Shown piece after piece: positions 46,194 to 55,849 of a DNA stretch of 64,000 nt. The stretch spans positions 248,001 to 312,000 of the forward strand of contig OZ220020.1 in assembly GCA_964291365.2 (NCBI GenBank), read 5' to 3'. Below the pieces are notes generated by a model. That model saw only the letters and a list, made by a program, of their open reading frames with translations, was not told the origin of the DNA and did not search any database. Position 1 is the stretch's first letter. Every line of letters begins with the position of its first letter. The position numbers were made by a program, and so were the translations under genes. The DNA is from JBDWFY01 sp964291365 (GTDB lineage Bacteria > Pseudomonadota > Alphaproteobacteria > Rhizobiales > Stappiaceae).

Positions 46194-47270
46194 CTAACTT
46201 CCAGTTGCCGCTTTGATTTTTTCAAGTGTTTTACCTTCCATATCTTCCACACCTGGTGGAATATTGGCAAAAAACTTTAAATTTGCAATATCAGCATCAG
46301 TAAAAGCTGCATTAACTGCTGCTTTTTTGTCTGCTGGAAGTAAATCTTTCGCACCTTTTATTGATGCAATAGCACCCGTACTTGCCGACATCAATTCAAC
46401 ATTTTCTGGTCGCAACACAAAATTTATCCATTTATACGCGGCATCGTCAGCTTTAGCTTTACGTGGTAACGCAAATGTATCAATCCATGCGAGTGCACCA
46501 GTTTCAGGTGGGACAAAAACAATATTCTTGTTTTCACCATATAACTTGTAAGCCGTTGAATCCCAGGTCTCAGATGCCACTATTTCACCTGACAACATCA
46601 TCGCAGACAAATCATCACTTCCTTGCCAATATGCTTTGATATTATCTTTGCATGAAATTAACTTTTCAGCGACATCATCCAAAATTCTTTGATATTTATC
46701 CAAATCATCGTAAGCAGCAAATGGGTCTTCACCCATTGCAAAAGCTGTACCAAGTAGAATCGTTCGCTTCAAACGCATTGATGTCTTGCCCTTGTATTTA
46801 GAATCGCACAAGTCTGCCCAACTCTTAAAATCTGGTGCCTTAGTTTTATCAGCCATCAATCCAGAAGTACCCCATTGATGAGGAACTGCGTAAACGTTTC
46901 CATCAATTGTTGTATTTGCCTTTACCCCATCAAGTAATGACGGCTCCATATTAGAAGTATCAATCTTTGATAAGTCTAGTGGTTTATAAATATCATACTC
47001 AAGCTGTGCCGCAAATATCCGGTCATGACTTGGTTGTGCCAAATCAAAACCTGCTCCACCAGTAGCTCTCAATTTCGAAATCATCTCTTCATTGTTTGAA
47101 AACGTCACTTCAACGTCTATATCAGGGTATTCCGCTTCAAATTTTTCGATTAAATTATCTGGTGCATAGGAACCCCAGGTCAGTAAACGTAATGTCTCTG
47201 CTTGTGATAAATTTATCCCAAACATGAATGTAGCTGTTATTAAACAGCCAAAAATTAGTCGACTTTTCAT
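46194..47270 (-). CDS. potD: Polyamine-binding periplasmic protein PotD-like
   Basis: The 358-residue extracellular solute-binding protein has a Sec signal (MKSRLIFGCLITATFMFGIN, cleavage near LSQA/ET). The mature start ETLRLLTWGSYAPDNLIEKF is typical of PotD/PotF-like proteins. Conserved elements include VPHQWGTSGLMADK, ASETWDSTAYK and LAWIDTFALP. It binds putrescine or spermidine in the periplasm for PotABC. The nearby putrescine-catabolic genes favour putrescine as the main ligand. Confidence 0.88.
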   Translation of the reverse strand: MKSRLIFGCLITATFMFGINLSQAETLRLLTWGSYAPDNLIEKFEAEYPDIDVEVTFSNNEEMISKLRATGGAGFDLAQPSHDRIFAAQLEYDIYKPLDLSKIDTSNMEPSLLDGVKANTTIDGNVYAVPHQWGTSGLMADKTKAPDFKSWADLCDSKYKGKTSMRLKRTILLGTAFAMGEDPFAAYDDLDKYQRILDDVAEKLISCKDNIKAYWQGSDDLSAMMLSGEIVASETWDSTAYKLYGENKNIVFVPPETGALAWIDTFALPRKAKADDAAYKWINFVLRPENVELMSASTGAIASIKGAKDLLPADKKAAVNAAFTDADIANLKFFANIPPGVEDMEGKTLEKIKAATGS

Positions 47271-47467
47271 GATATTTTCCTCAAGTTTTTTGTTATGGTA
47301 AATTTTGGTTCAATCTATAAGCGTATCTTATTTTTTTGTATTGGGCAAAATAAAAAGATTCTAGTTCAAAATTAAATTTGTTGCAAAAGCTTTGAATCTC
47401 ATATTAAATTGTGAAATCTAACTGTCTTCTTCTACAATTGCTTTATCTCAATAACGTAACAAATTAT

Positions 47468-48580
47468 ATGAAAATTAATTCAATTGAGACATTTTCCAAT
47501 GAATTTATTTGTATGGTTAAGGTAACTTCAGATTGTGGTAACCACGGCTGGGGACAAACTGCTCCATATTGTGCAGATATTACCGCAGAAGTCATCCATC
47601 GACAAATTGCACCATATACCCTGAATGAAGATGTCACAAACTTTGAAAATCTAATTAAAATCATACCAGAAAAAGAGCACAAATTTCCAGGTTCATATCT
47701 TTGCCGTGCGTTGGGAGGACTTGATACAGCCTTATTGGACTTAAGAGGTAAAATTCAAGAAAAACCAGTTTGTGAATTACTTGGCGGATCACCTGGAAAC
47801 TTAAGAGTTTATGGGTCGTCAATGAAGCGGGAGATTACTCCCCAGAACGAAGCCGAGAGATTTAAAAAATTACACGCTGAATTTGGTTTTACTGCATTCA
47901 AATTTAGAGTGGGATCTGAATGTGGACATGATCAAGACGAATGGCCCGGCCGAACTGAGGAAATTGTACCTTTAATCCGCCGCGAAATCTCTGGTGATGT
48001 TGAGTTACTGGTAGACGCAAATTCATGTTATTCACCTCGAAAGGCAATCGAAATAGGATCACTGCTTGAAGCAAATGGAATTTGTCATTTTGAGGAACCT
48101 TGTCCCTATTGGCAATACGATCAAACCAAACAAGTTAAAGAAGCATTAGCTATTGATGTCACTGGTGGAGAACAAGATTGCTCTCTCGTTGATTGGAAAC
48201 GAATGATAGATGATGAGGTAGTTGACATCATCCAACCTGATGTATGTTATTTAGGTGGAATGATTCGTACACTCCAAGTCGCAAAAATGGCGGAATTAGC
48301 GGGGATACCTTGTACCCCACATAGTGCCAATCTTTCAATGGTAACTTTATTCACCATGCATTTGTTACGAATTATTCCTAATGCTGGGAAATATCTCGAA
48401 TTTTCAATTGAACAAGAAGACTACTATCCATGGCAATTTGGTTTGTTTTCTAATGATCCTTTTGTCATCAAAAATGGACATGTCACTGTAACAGACAAAC
48501 CAGGTTGGGGAGTTGAAATATCAAATGAATGGTTAGAGAATTCAAAATATAAAATATCTGGAATAAATTCTTGTAATTAG
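47468..48580 (+). CDS. Mandelate racemase/muconate-lactonising family enzyme
   Basis: The protein has 370 residues from an ATG at 47468 (MKINSIETFSNEF); the frame is open to a GTG at 47411, but those 19 residues do not fit the family. Enolase-superfamily metal ligands are in LLVDANSCY, CHFEEPCPY and VTGGEQDCS. The lysine loop reads FKFRVGS and a later base is in PHSANLS. The K-x-R pattern and the His resemble acid-sugar dehydratases, but the substrate cannot be assigned. It stands alone on the plus strand between the pot and puu gene groups, both on the minus strand, so a link to polyamine metabolism is uncertain. Confidence 0.78.
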   Translation: MKINSIETFSNEFICMVKVTSDCGNHGWGQTAPYCADITAEVIHRQIAPYTLNEDVTNFENLIKIIPEKEHKFPGSYLCRALGGLDTALLDLRGKIQEKPVCELLGGSPGNLRVYGSSMKREITPQNEAERFKKLHAEFGFTAFKFRVGSECGHDQDEWPGRTEEIVPLIRREISGDVELLVDANSCYSPRKAIEIGSLLEANGICHFEEPCPYWQYDQTKQVKEALAIDVTGGEQDCSLVDWKRMIDDEVVDIIQPDVCYLGGMIRTLQVAKMAELAGIPCTPHSANLSMVTLFTMHLLRIIPNAGKYLEFSIEQEDYYPWQFGLFSNDPFVIKNGHVTVTDKPGWGVEISNEWLENSKYKISGINSCN

Positions 48581-48675
48581 CAAACTGAATATTCTCAATA
48601 TTCAAGAAAATTTTAAGAATTAGAATGTGATTTCACAATCGTGATGAAATCCAAATAATAAAGTTTCAGTCAATT

Positions 48676-49965
48676 TTACAATCGGTCCCGAATTGCATAC
48701 CAAGTCATTGCAAGTGCTAAAATAGGTGCTTGTAGTTTATTTCCACCTATGAAACTTGGTACTGATATCTTGGAAAATAAGTCGAATCGTTCATTTTCCC
48801 CAGCAATTGCATCGGCTAAACACTGACCAGCAAATCCGGCAAGTGCCACACCTTGTCCAGAAAATCCTGCGGCAATATATACTGAATTTCCCGTTCGATT
48901 TAAAAAAGGCATTCTATTTGTAGTGATTCCTAAGGTTCCTCCCCATGCATATTCAATCTTAACATTTTGCAGTTGTGAATAAATTTTCAACAAATAAGGG
49001 CGAACAAAGTTACTAATGTCGTGTGGGAACTTGCTAGAATAGGTTTCACCACCACCAAACAACATTCTGTTATCTTTAGTAATTCGCCAATAATTCACAA
49101 CGAAACGGCTATCAGCAACGGCTTCTCTCTGCGGTATTAACGATTCAACCAAATTAGCTTCCAGTGGTTCAGTTGCCACAATAAAATTGTTTATGGGTAA
49201 TACATGCTTTTCCAACTCTCTATTCAAACCAATACTATATCCATTGGTTGCAATTACCACATTATTGGCAATTACTGCACCATTTTGAATATTAATTTTT
49301 ACTTTTTTACCCTGTTCAATTGAAATAACTCGGCTATTTTCGAATATCTCCGCACCAGCCTCCATTGCTACTTGAGCCAATCCAAGTGCAAAATTTAATG
49401 GGTGCAAATGACCACCACCTGCATCTCTAATTCCACCAAAAAATTTATTCGTACCGATTGCATCTGCCAATTCAGATTTACTTAACGGAGAAAATTTTGA
49501 ATAACCATACGCTTTTTGTAAGTGTTCTGCATATTCATGCTCTTCGGTTACATACCGACGCTTATGTATTGTATGTATTAAACCATCCTGCCAATCACAG
49601 TCTATATTATGTTTTGATATTTTTGATTTGACAAAATCTTTGGCTTCTTCTGCCAATTGCCAAAATTCACGCGCCTTATTAAGTCCAAATTGTCTTTCTA
49701 ACCACAGTTGATCTCGCCTTTGCCCCGAATGAAGTTGTCCACCATTTCGACCTGATGCCCCCCAACCAATTCGATGCTGTTCAAGTAATTTAACTTTATA
49801 TCCAAGTTCCACTAACCGTAATGTGCAACCTAATCCAGTGAAACCACCTCCAATTACACAAACATCAGCCTCGTGAGTTCCAACCAGACCGGGCTTTTTA
49901 TCAATTAAATTTGCTGTAGCAAGATAATATGATTCCGGATAATTTTGACTATTTTCATTCCGCAT
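48676..49965 (-). CDS. puuB: Gamma-glutamylputrescine oxidase (PuuB-like FAD oxidoreductase)
   Basis: The 429-residue DAO-family flavoenzyme has the FAD-binding motif DVCVIGGGFTGLGCTLRL and the GWGASGRNGGQLHSGQ stretch seen in PuuB/OrdL-type proteins. The C-terminal GYSIGLNREL and AAGFSGQGVALAGF complete the fold. It would oxidise gamma-glutamylputrescine to the aldehyde with release of ammonia and peroxide. It starts 2 nt after the aminotransferase gene, third in a puuA-spuC-puuB operon. No PuuC/PuuD gene follows in this window. Confidence 0.82.
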   Translation of the reverse strand: MRNENSQNYPESYYLATANLIDKKPGLVGTHEADVCVIGGGFTGLGCTLRLVELGYKVKLLEQHRIGWGASGRNGGQLHSGQRRDQLWLERQFGLNKAREFWQLAEEAKDFVKSKISKHNIDCDWQDGLIHTIHKRRYVTEEHEYAEHLQKAYGYSKFSPLSKSELADAIGTNKFFGGIRDAGGGHLHPLNFALGLAQVAMEAGAEIFENSRVISIEQGKKVKINIQNGAVIANNVVIATNGYSIGLNRELEKHVLPINNFIVATEPLEANLVESLIPQREAVADSRFVVNYWRITKDNRMLFGGGETYSSKFPHDISNFVRPYLLKIYSQLQNVKIEYAWGGTLGITTNRMPFLNRTGNSVYIAAGFSGQGVALAGFAGQCLADAIAGENERFDLFSKISVPSFIGGNKLQAPILALAMTWYAIRDRL

Positions 49966-49967
49966 AC

Positions 49968-51368
49968 TTAATCTATGATTCTTCCATTCTGTTTTAATTC
50001 AGAATAAGTTTTATCCAAAGTGACCTCTGCTAATCGCACTAATTCATCAATTTCATCATGCGAAATGATTAATGGTGGAGAGACGACCACTGAATCGCGA
50101 ACTCCTCGCATAACAAGTCCGTTTTTAATTGCATTATCTCTGCAAAGTGTTCCAACCTCACCTTCATTTTCAAATTTTGCTCCTCGTGGATTCTTCTTAT
50201 CCGGAATTAATTCCAGTGCACCTAACATTCCAGCAACTCTTGCTTCACCAACCAATGAATGATCCTTTAGCTGCAACCATTTATCCTTAAAATAAATTGC
50301 TTTGTCACTTTTAACACCTTCAACTATTTTCTCATTTTTCATAATTTCCAAATTTACTAATGCTGCAACACAACAGGTCGGATGACCGGAGTAGGTATAT
50401 CCATGATAAAACTCTCCACCTTTATCAATCAAAACATCGGCAACACGGTCTGCAACTAACACTCCACCAATTGGTAAATAACCTGAAGATAACCCCTTTG
50501 CTATCGGCATTATATCTGGATTAACCTTAAAATATTCGGTTCCAAACCACTCTCCCAATCTACCAAAACCACAAATGACTTCATCAACGACTAGCAGTAT
50601 TTCGCGCTCCTGACAAATTCGATTTATCTCTGGCCAATACGTTTCAGGTGGAATAATAACTCCACCAGCTCCCTGTATTGGTTCTGCAATAAACGCCGCC
50701 ACTTTATCTTCTCCTAATTGATCAATAGCCGTTTCCAATTCGCGCGCGACTTTCACACCAAATTCGTCTGGTTCAAGTTCTCCACCTTCACCAAACCAGT
50801 AAGGTTGGTTAATATGATGTATACCACCAACAGGTAAATCCCCTTGTTCATGCATTTTTTTCATCCCACCTAAGCTCGCTCCGGCTAGAGTTGAACCGTG
50901 ATAAGCATTCCAACGACTTATTATTGTCGTCTTGCTTGGCTTTCCCATTATATCCCAATATGTTCGAGCCATTCTGACAACTGTATCATTCGCTTCAGAA
51001 CCTGAACTAGTGAAAAAAACATGATTAAATTCTGCAGGTGCAAGCTGGGTAACCTTCTCTGAGAGTTCCGTCGCTGGAGGATGTGTGGTTTTGAAAAAAG
51101 TGTTGTAATAACTTAAATCGTGCATTTGCTGACGAACTGCTTCTGCTATTTCTTTTCTCCCGTGACCTATGTTCACGCACCACAATCCTGCCATCCCGTC
51201 AAGAATACGATTACCATCAGAATCTTGTAACCAAACACCATCTGCTTTGACAATAACTCTACTGCCTTCTGAATTTAATTCTGCTGTATCAGTAAATGGA
51301 TGTAGGTGATGTGCCGCATCTATTCGTTGTAGTTCACTAGTTGGAAACTCATTACTAAACTTCGTCAT
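49968..51368 (-). CDS. spuC: Putrescine-pyruvate type aminotransferase (class III, SpuC-like)
   Basis: The PLP enzyme has 466 residues from the ATG at 51368, preceded by GGAGAGG; an upstream in-frame ATG at 51413 lies inside the preceding gene. Motifs include LQRIDAAHHLHPFTD, FTSSGSEANDTVVRMAR, VVDEVICGFGRLGEWFG and the Schiff-base lysine in PIAKGLSSGYLPIGG. These match omega-amino acid:pyruvate and polyamine aminotransferases. It would transaminate putrescine or a related diamine to an aminoaldehyde. The operon context with PuuA and PuuB supports a polyamine substrate. Confidence 0.85.
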   Translation of the reverse strand: MTKFSNEFPTSELQRIDAAHHLHPFTDTAELNSEGSRVIVKADGVWLQDSDGNRILDGMAGLWCVNIGHGRKEIAEAVRQQMHDLSYYNTFFKTTHPPATELSEKVTQLAPAEFNHVFFTSSGSEANDTVVRMARTYWDIMGKPSKTTIISRWNAYHGSTLAGASLGGMKKMHEQGDLPVGGIHHINQPYWFGEGGELEPDEFGVKVARELETAIDQLGEDKVAAFIAEPIQGAGGVIIPPETYWPEINRICQEREILLVVDEVICGFGRLGEWFGTEYFKVNPDIMPIAKGLSSGYLPIGGVLVADRVADVLIDKGGEFYHGYTYSGHPTCCVAALVNLEIMKNEKIVEGVKSDKAIYFKDKWLQLKDHSLVGEARVAGMLGALELIPDKKNPRGAKFENEGEVGTLCRDNAIKNGLVMRGVRDSVVVSPPLIISHDEIDELVRLAEVTLDKTYSELKQNGRIID

Positions 51369-51409
51369 AATTAAATACCTCTCCGGTTTTAGGAAAATTT
51401 TTGAAATTC

Positions 51410-52807
51410 TCAAACATTTAAGAGTAAATATTCGCGTTCCCAGGGACTAATCACCGACATATAAGTTTCATTTTCTTCTAACTTAACCGCGCGATAAGTA
51501 TGAATGAATTGCTCTCCTAGTATTGGAAATAACTCATTACAAACAGTAAGTAAACCAATCGCATCCAATAAATTTCGAGGTAGTCCCTGTTGTAAGGTAT
51601 TGCAATTATCTATCCTAGGTTTATCTGGTGTCAATTGATTAACTAAACCGAGGTAACCACAAGCAAGACTTGCGGCAATTGCAAGATAGGAGTTTGCATC
51701 TGAGGAAGGGATGCGATTTTCCACACGTCGCCCCTTTGGATCTGAATTAGGAATTCTTAATCCTACGGTTCGATTATCATATCCCCAATGCAAATTCACT
51801 GGTGCAGTAGTGTGTTTTGAGTAGCGACGATAGGAATTCACATACGGGGCCATAATACATGTCACATTCGGTAAATATTTTTGTAAACCAGCGATAAAGG
51901 CATGAAATTCTTTAGTCAATTCACCATTTTCATCTGAGAAAATATTCTCCCCAGATTCAGAATTTAGAACCGACTGGTGAATATGCATTGATGATGATGG
52001 TTCGTTTGACATCGGCTTTGCCATGAAGGTAGCGAAAATTTTGTGTCTTAGAGCTGCTTCACGTATTGTTCGCTTAAACAAAAAAACCTGATCCGCTAAT
52101 TCCAACGGATCTCCATGCCGCAAATTTATTTCCATTTGTGCGGCCCCTTCTTCATGAATCAATGTATCAATTGCTAAACCCTGTTGTTCTGAAAAATCAT
52201 AAATATCATCAATGAGTTCATCAAATTCATTCAATGCTGAGATCGAATACGATTGACGACCAACCTCTGGTCGACCAGAACGGCCAATTGGAGGTTCAAG
52301 TGGGTAATCAGGGTCGTTATTTGGTTTAACAAGATAAAATTCAATTTCAGGTGCAATTACAGGATTCCAACCTCGTTGTTGATATAAATCTAAAACTCTT
52401 TTGAGAACATTTCGTGGAGCAGTTTCAACTGGTTGCTCATCTTTCGTATACGCATCATGTATGAGTTGTGCCGTTGGGTCGCTCTCCCACGGAACACTAC
52501 ATAGTGTTGAATAATCGGCTTTAAAAAATAAGTCACCATCAGTGGGAGCGTGACGAAAATTTTCGTCTTCGTCTGGATATTCACCTGATATTGTTTGTGA
52601 AAATATTGAAGCAGGTAATGTCATAACGGGACCAGAAAAAAATTTTTCTGTTGGCATCATTTTACCACGCGCGACCCCCGCTTGATCGGGAACTATACAT
52701 TCAATATCTTCAATATTTCGTGACCGCAACCAATCTCGCGCCTCTTCAATTCCTACGACCCCTCTAGTACCTACGTTCTTTTCTTTTAATTTAGTCTTTT
52801 CAGTCAT
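51410..52807 (-). CDS. puuA: Gamma-glutamylputrescine synthetase (glutamine synthetase family)
   Basis: The 465-residue protein has the glutamine synthetase fold: IECIVPDQAGVARGKMMPTE in the beta-grasp domain, APEIEFYLV (metal/glutamate site), MAKPMSNEPSSSMHIHQSV (ATP/metal site) and the arginine loop in RRVENRIPSSDANSYLAIAA. These features and the absence of the tyrosine adenylylation segment point to the GlnA-like PuuA/SpuI group. It would ligate glutamate to putrescine with ATP. It heads the puuA-spuC-puuB operon near the pot transporter genes. Confidence 0.86.
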   Translation of the reverse strand: MTEKTKLKEKNVGTRGVVGIEEARDWLRSRNIEDIECIVPDQAGVARGKMMPTEKFFSGPVMTLPASIFSQTISGEYPDEDENFRHAPTDGDLFFKADYSTLCSVPWESDPTAQLIHDAYTKDEQPVETAPRNVLKRVLDLYQQRGWNPVIAPEIEFYLVKPNNDPDYPLEPPIGRSGRPEVGRQSYSISALNEFDELIDDIYDFSEQQGLAIDTLIHEEGAAQMEINLRHGDPLELADQVFLFKRTIREAALRHKIFATFMAKPMSNEPSSSMHIHQSVLNSESGENIFSDENGELTKEFHAFIAGLQKYLPNVTCIMAPYVNSYRRYSKHTTAPVNLHWGYDNRTVGLRIPNSDPKGRRVENRIPSSDANSYLAIAASLACGYLGLVNQLTPDKPRIDNCNTLQQGLPRNLLDAIGLLTVCNELFPILGEQFIHTYRAVKLEENETYMSVISPWEREYLLLNV

Positions 52808-52916
52808 TATTATAATAAAATCCTATATAAATTCTCGTTACAAGAAAAATTTTTCATTTATGTTTGATTGAAACTTATTTATTTCAATTCCGTGTGGAGC
52901 TTAAAATTACTGAAGC

Positions 52917-52992
<76 letters not shown>

Positions 52993-53094
52993 TACTTGTT
53001 TCCCATTTCAATTTAGTTATTAATTTAAAAATTTCAAGGCAAAATAAATATTCAAGAATACCTTTTATTATACTGCTTGAATAAATTAATGTAG

Positions 53095-53388
53095 TTAACC
53101 AATTTATACTCAAATGTTGCAATCACAAAAAACAAAATTTCATTTTACGCAGCACAACAAATGTTCAATGATGTAGATTGTATTACAGATGACGATTATC
53201 TAAATTCAATATATGAAGACCGGTTTATAACTATTGGAAAAGTTTATAAAGGTATTATAAATATGGTAACTTACACAATCATTCAAAGAAATAATTTTTC
53301 AAATCAAGGTGAGATTATTCGTATAATTTCAGCTAGAAAAGCAATACCTAGTGAGAGGAAACGATATGAATCGCAGAGAAGTTTTTAA
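53095..53388 (+). pseudogene. BrnT-like toxin remnant
   Basis: The frame after a TAG at 53092-53094 reads SNVAITKNKISFYAAQQMFND. It continues through YEDRFITIGKVYKG to GEIIRIISARKAIPSERKRY, the C-terminal signature of BrnT RNase toxins (IRIISARKA...ER..Y). The N-terminal strand with the usual F-x-W-D motif and any start codon in frame before 53161 are missing. An ATG at 53161 could give a 75-residue truncated product lacking the first helix. It overlaps the BrnA remnant by 23 nt, as in intact brnTA operons. Confidence 0.72.
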
Positions 53389-53560
53389 CAAAAGGATATT
53401 TTCAATTCAAAAGGAAATTCCTACAAGTGTTCCTGAAGAATTTAAAGGTAGCATTTCGGAATTGGACGATAGCGAAATTGATACCAGCGATATTCCAGAA
53501 TAGACTGAAGAAAACTGGGCTCGAGCTAAGAAAGGCCTTTTTCAAAATACGCGTAAGTAG
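53366..53560 (+). pseudogene. BrnA-like antitoxin remnant, in-frame amber stop
   Basis: From the ATG at 53366 the frame reads to LDDSEIDTSDIPE, then TAG at 53501-53503, then TEENWARAKKGLFQNTRK and a second TAG at 53558-53560. The IDTSDIPE...ENWARAKKGLF block is the conserved core of BrnA antitoxins. The ribbon-helix-helix DNA-binding part that should follow is absent. With the truncated BrnT this is a dead toxin-antitoxin pair. Confidence 0.72.
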
Positions 53561-53900
53561 GTTTACACTACATTATATGTGCTTAAATCGTCTTAAATAC
53601 AATATTGTGGTGCTGAAAAAATTTATTTTCAAGTAATTTTGAATAATCGGTGACACAATACCGAGTATATTCAAGCATTATTGACTCTAGTTCTATATTG
53701 TATTTTCAGATCTCGTTTCAATTTCTTATTCAAATTCTTTGTCTCTCGATTTGAATTGATTGATAAAATTCAAACTTGCATTCATGAATTTACTTTCATG
53801 TACTTTAAATTGCTTTCTATAAAACATCGCGTAGAACTCCATTGTACAAAAAAATAATAATCTAGATCCAATTTTTTAAAATCAGTTTCATTAAAAAGAA

Positions 53901-53928
53901 TTGACAAAATTTCCACACTTTGCATTAT
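53901..53928 (+). promoter_or_regulatory. Candidate ilvB promoter in the 53561-54050 gap
   Basis: TTGACA (53901-53906) and CATTAT (53923-53928) are spaced by 16 nt, leaving a leader of about 115 nt before ilvB. The ilvB frame happens to be open through this stretch from a TTG at 53901, but the Phe/Asn-rich sequence is unlike the family, so it is more likely promoter and leader than protein. No other feature is seen between 53561 and 54050. Confidence 0.45.
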
Positions 53929-54050
53929 TTGAAAGATACTACACAAGTCTAAACTTCAAAATTTTTACGAATTTAAGCTTGAAAAATTCAATAATTTTCT
54001 TTAACTCTAATCTGTCAAACCAAAACCTAGTTTTTTCTTCAATATTTTAT

Positions 54051-55820
54051 ATGTCAAATTTAAATGAAATGACCGGTGCCGAGATGGTAATTCAGGCACT
54101 GAAAGACCAAGGTGTGAAACATATCTTCGGCTATCCTGGCGGAGCTGTATTGCCGATTTATGATGAAATCATCCAACAAGAAGATATGGAACACATTCTA
54201 GTTCGACACGAGCAAGGTGCAGGTCATGCAGCCGAGGGCTATGCCAGATCAACAGGAAAACCTGGAGTCGTTTTAGTTACCTCAGGTCCTGGTGCAACTA
54301 ATATGGTTACGGCATTAACTGATGCCCTTCTAGACTCAATTCCATTAGTTTGTATAACTGGTCAAGTACCAACACCATTGATTGGCTCTGATGCGTTCCA
54401 AGAATGCGATACTGTCGGCATCACAAGACCAAGCACCAAACATAATTGGTTAGTAACTAGTATTGATGATTTATCACGTGTTATCCACGAAGCATTTCAT
54501 GTAGCTACTACTGGTCGACCTGGTCCCGTTGTTATTGATATTCCAAAGGATGTTCAATTTGCCACCGGTAAATATTATTCTGCCAAAAATGGTCGACACC
54601 AAGCATATAAACCAGTTGTCAAAGGGAAAATTGATGAAATCAAGGACGCACTGGATTTGTTGGCTTCTGCAAAAAAACCAATAATCTATACCGGTGGCGG
54701 TGTCATCAATTCAGGTGTGGAAGCCTCTTTATTATTAAAACAATTTGTTGAGCTAACAGGATTTCCAATTACCTCAACACTGATGGGCTTGGGGGCTTAT
54801 CCTGCGTCAGAGAAATACTGGTTGGGTATGTTAGGAATGCATGGGACTTACGAAGCCAATATGGCAATGCACGACTGCGATGTAATGCTCAATATTGGGG
54901 CTCGATTTGATGACCGTATTACTGGTAGATTAGATGCTTTTTCTCCAAACTCTAAGAAAATTCATATTGATATTGACCCTTCTTCAATTAACAAAATTGT
55001 TCAGGTTGATATCCCGATCATCGGTGATGTAGCTCATGTGTTAGAAGATATGGAACGGATTTGGCGTGATTCAAGTATGAAAGCACAACCGGAAGTAAAA
55101 GAATGGTGGAAACAAATTGAAGATTGGCGGAGTCGAGATTCGCTTGCATATAGTTTAAGTAAGGAATTCATCATGCCGCAATATGCAATTCAGCGATTAT
55201 ATGAGCTAACAAAAGATAAAGATTGTTATATTACGACTGAAGTTGGCCAACATCAAATGTGGGCGGCACAATTTTACAAATTTGAAAAACCTAATCGATG
55301 GATGACATCTGGTGGGTTAGGTACGATGGGATATGGTTTTCCTGCTGCCTTAGGTGTACAAGTCGCTCATCGGAAAAGCTTGGTAATAGATGTTGCAGGG
55401 GATGCGTCTATTCTGATGAATATGCAGGAATTTTCAACCGCGATTCAACACGACCTTCCTGTAAAAATTTTTATTTTGAATAACCAGTACATGGGTATGG
55501 TACGTCAATGGCAACAACTATTGCACGGAAATCGCATTTCGCATTCTTACACTGATAGTCTACCAGACTTCAAAAAATTAGCAGAAGCTTACGGTGGTCA
55601 TGGAATCTGTGTGTCTAATCCAGATCAATTAGATGACGCAATTATTGAGATGATTGAAACTCCCAAACCGGTAATCTTTGATTGTCAAGTCGCAAACCTT
55701 GCAAACTGCTTCCCAATGATACCCTCTGGAAAGCCTCACAATGAAATGCTTCTTGCCGAAGAAGCGAGTGATGAGATGGTTGCTAATGCGATTGATAACG
55801 CTGGGAAAAAACTCGTGTAA
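54051..55820 (+). CDS. ilvB: Acetolactate synthase large subunit
   Basis: The TPP- and FAD-dependent enzyme, 589 residues from the ATG at 54051 (MSNLNEMTGAEMVIQALKDQ), forms acetolactate or acetohydroxybutyrate in branched-chain amino acid synthesis. It has the catalytic glutamate region YPGGAVLPIYDE...LVRHEQGAGHAAEGYAR. The TPP-binding motif begins VAGDASILMNMQEFSTA and ends in FILNNQYMGMVRQW. The start is set by family alignment. The small subunit gene follows after 29 nt and ilvC after that. Confidence 0.95.
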   Translation: MSNLNEMTGAEMVIQALKDQGVKHIFGYPGGAVLPIYDEIIQQEDMEHILVRHEQGAGHAAEGYARSTGKPGVVLVTSGPGATNMVTALTDALLDSIPLVCITGQVPTPLIGSDAFQECDTVGITRPSTKHNWLVTSIDDLSRVIHEAFHVATTGRPGPVVIDIPKDVQFATGKYYSAKNGRHQAYKPVVKGKIDEIKDALDLLASAKKPIIYTGGGVINSGVEASLLLKQFVELTGFPITSTLMGLGAYPASEKYWLGMLGMHGTYEANMAMHDCDVMLNIGARFDDRITGRLDAFSPNSKKIHIDIDPSSINKIVQVDIPIIGDVAHVLEDMERIWRDSSMKAQPEVKEWWKQIEDWRSRDSLAYSLSKEFIMPQYAIQRLYELTKDKDCYITTEVGQHQMWAAQFYKFEKPNRWMTSGGLGTMGYGFPAALGVQVAHRKSLVIDVAGDASILMNMQEFSTAIQHDLPVKIFILNNQYMGMVRQWQQLLHGNRISHSYTDSLPDFKKLAEAYGGHGICVSNPDQLDDAIIEMIETPKPVIFDCQVANLANCFPMIPSGKPHNEMLLAEEASDEMVANAIDNAGKKLV

Positions 55821-55849
55821 AGTAATAAATTATAAGGTTTTTATATTAA

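Noticed and set aside
53427..53636. 69-codon frame overlapping the BrnA remnant
   Set aside because: It is in a different frame from the conserved BrnA core and has no recognisable features.
53901..54050. 50-residue N-terminal extension of IlvB
   Set aside because: It begins with TTG that is also the -35 hexamer of a likely promoter, and its Phe/Asn-rich sequence is unlike the family; the ATG at 54051 gives the standard IlvB N-terminus.
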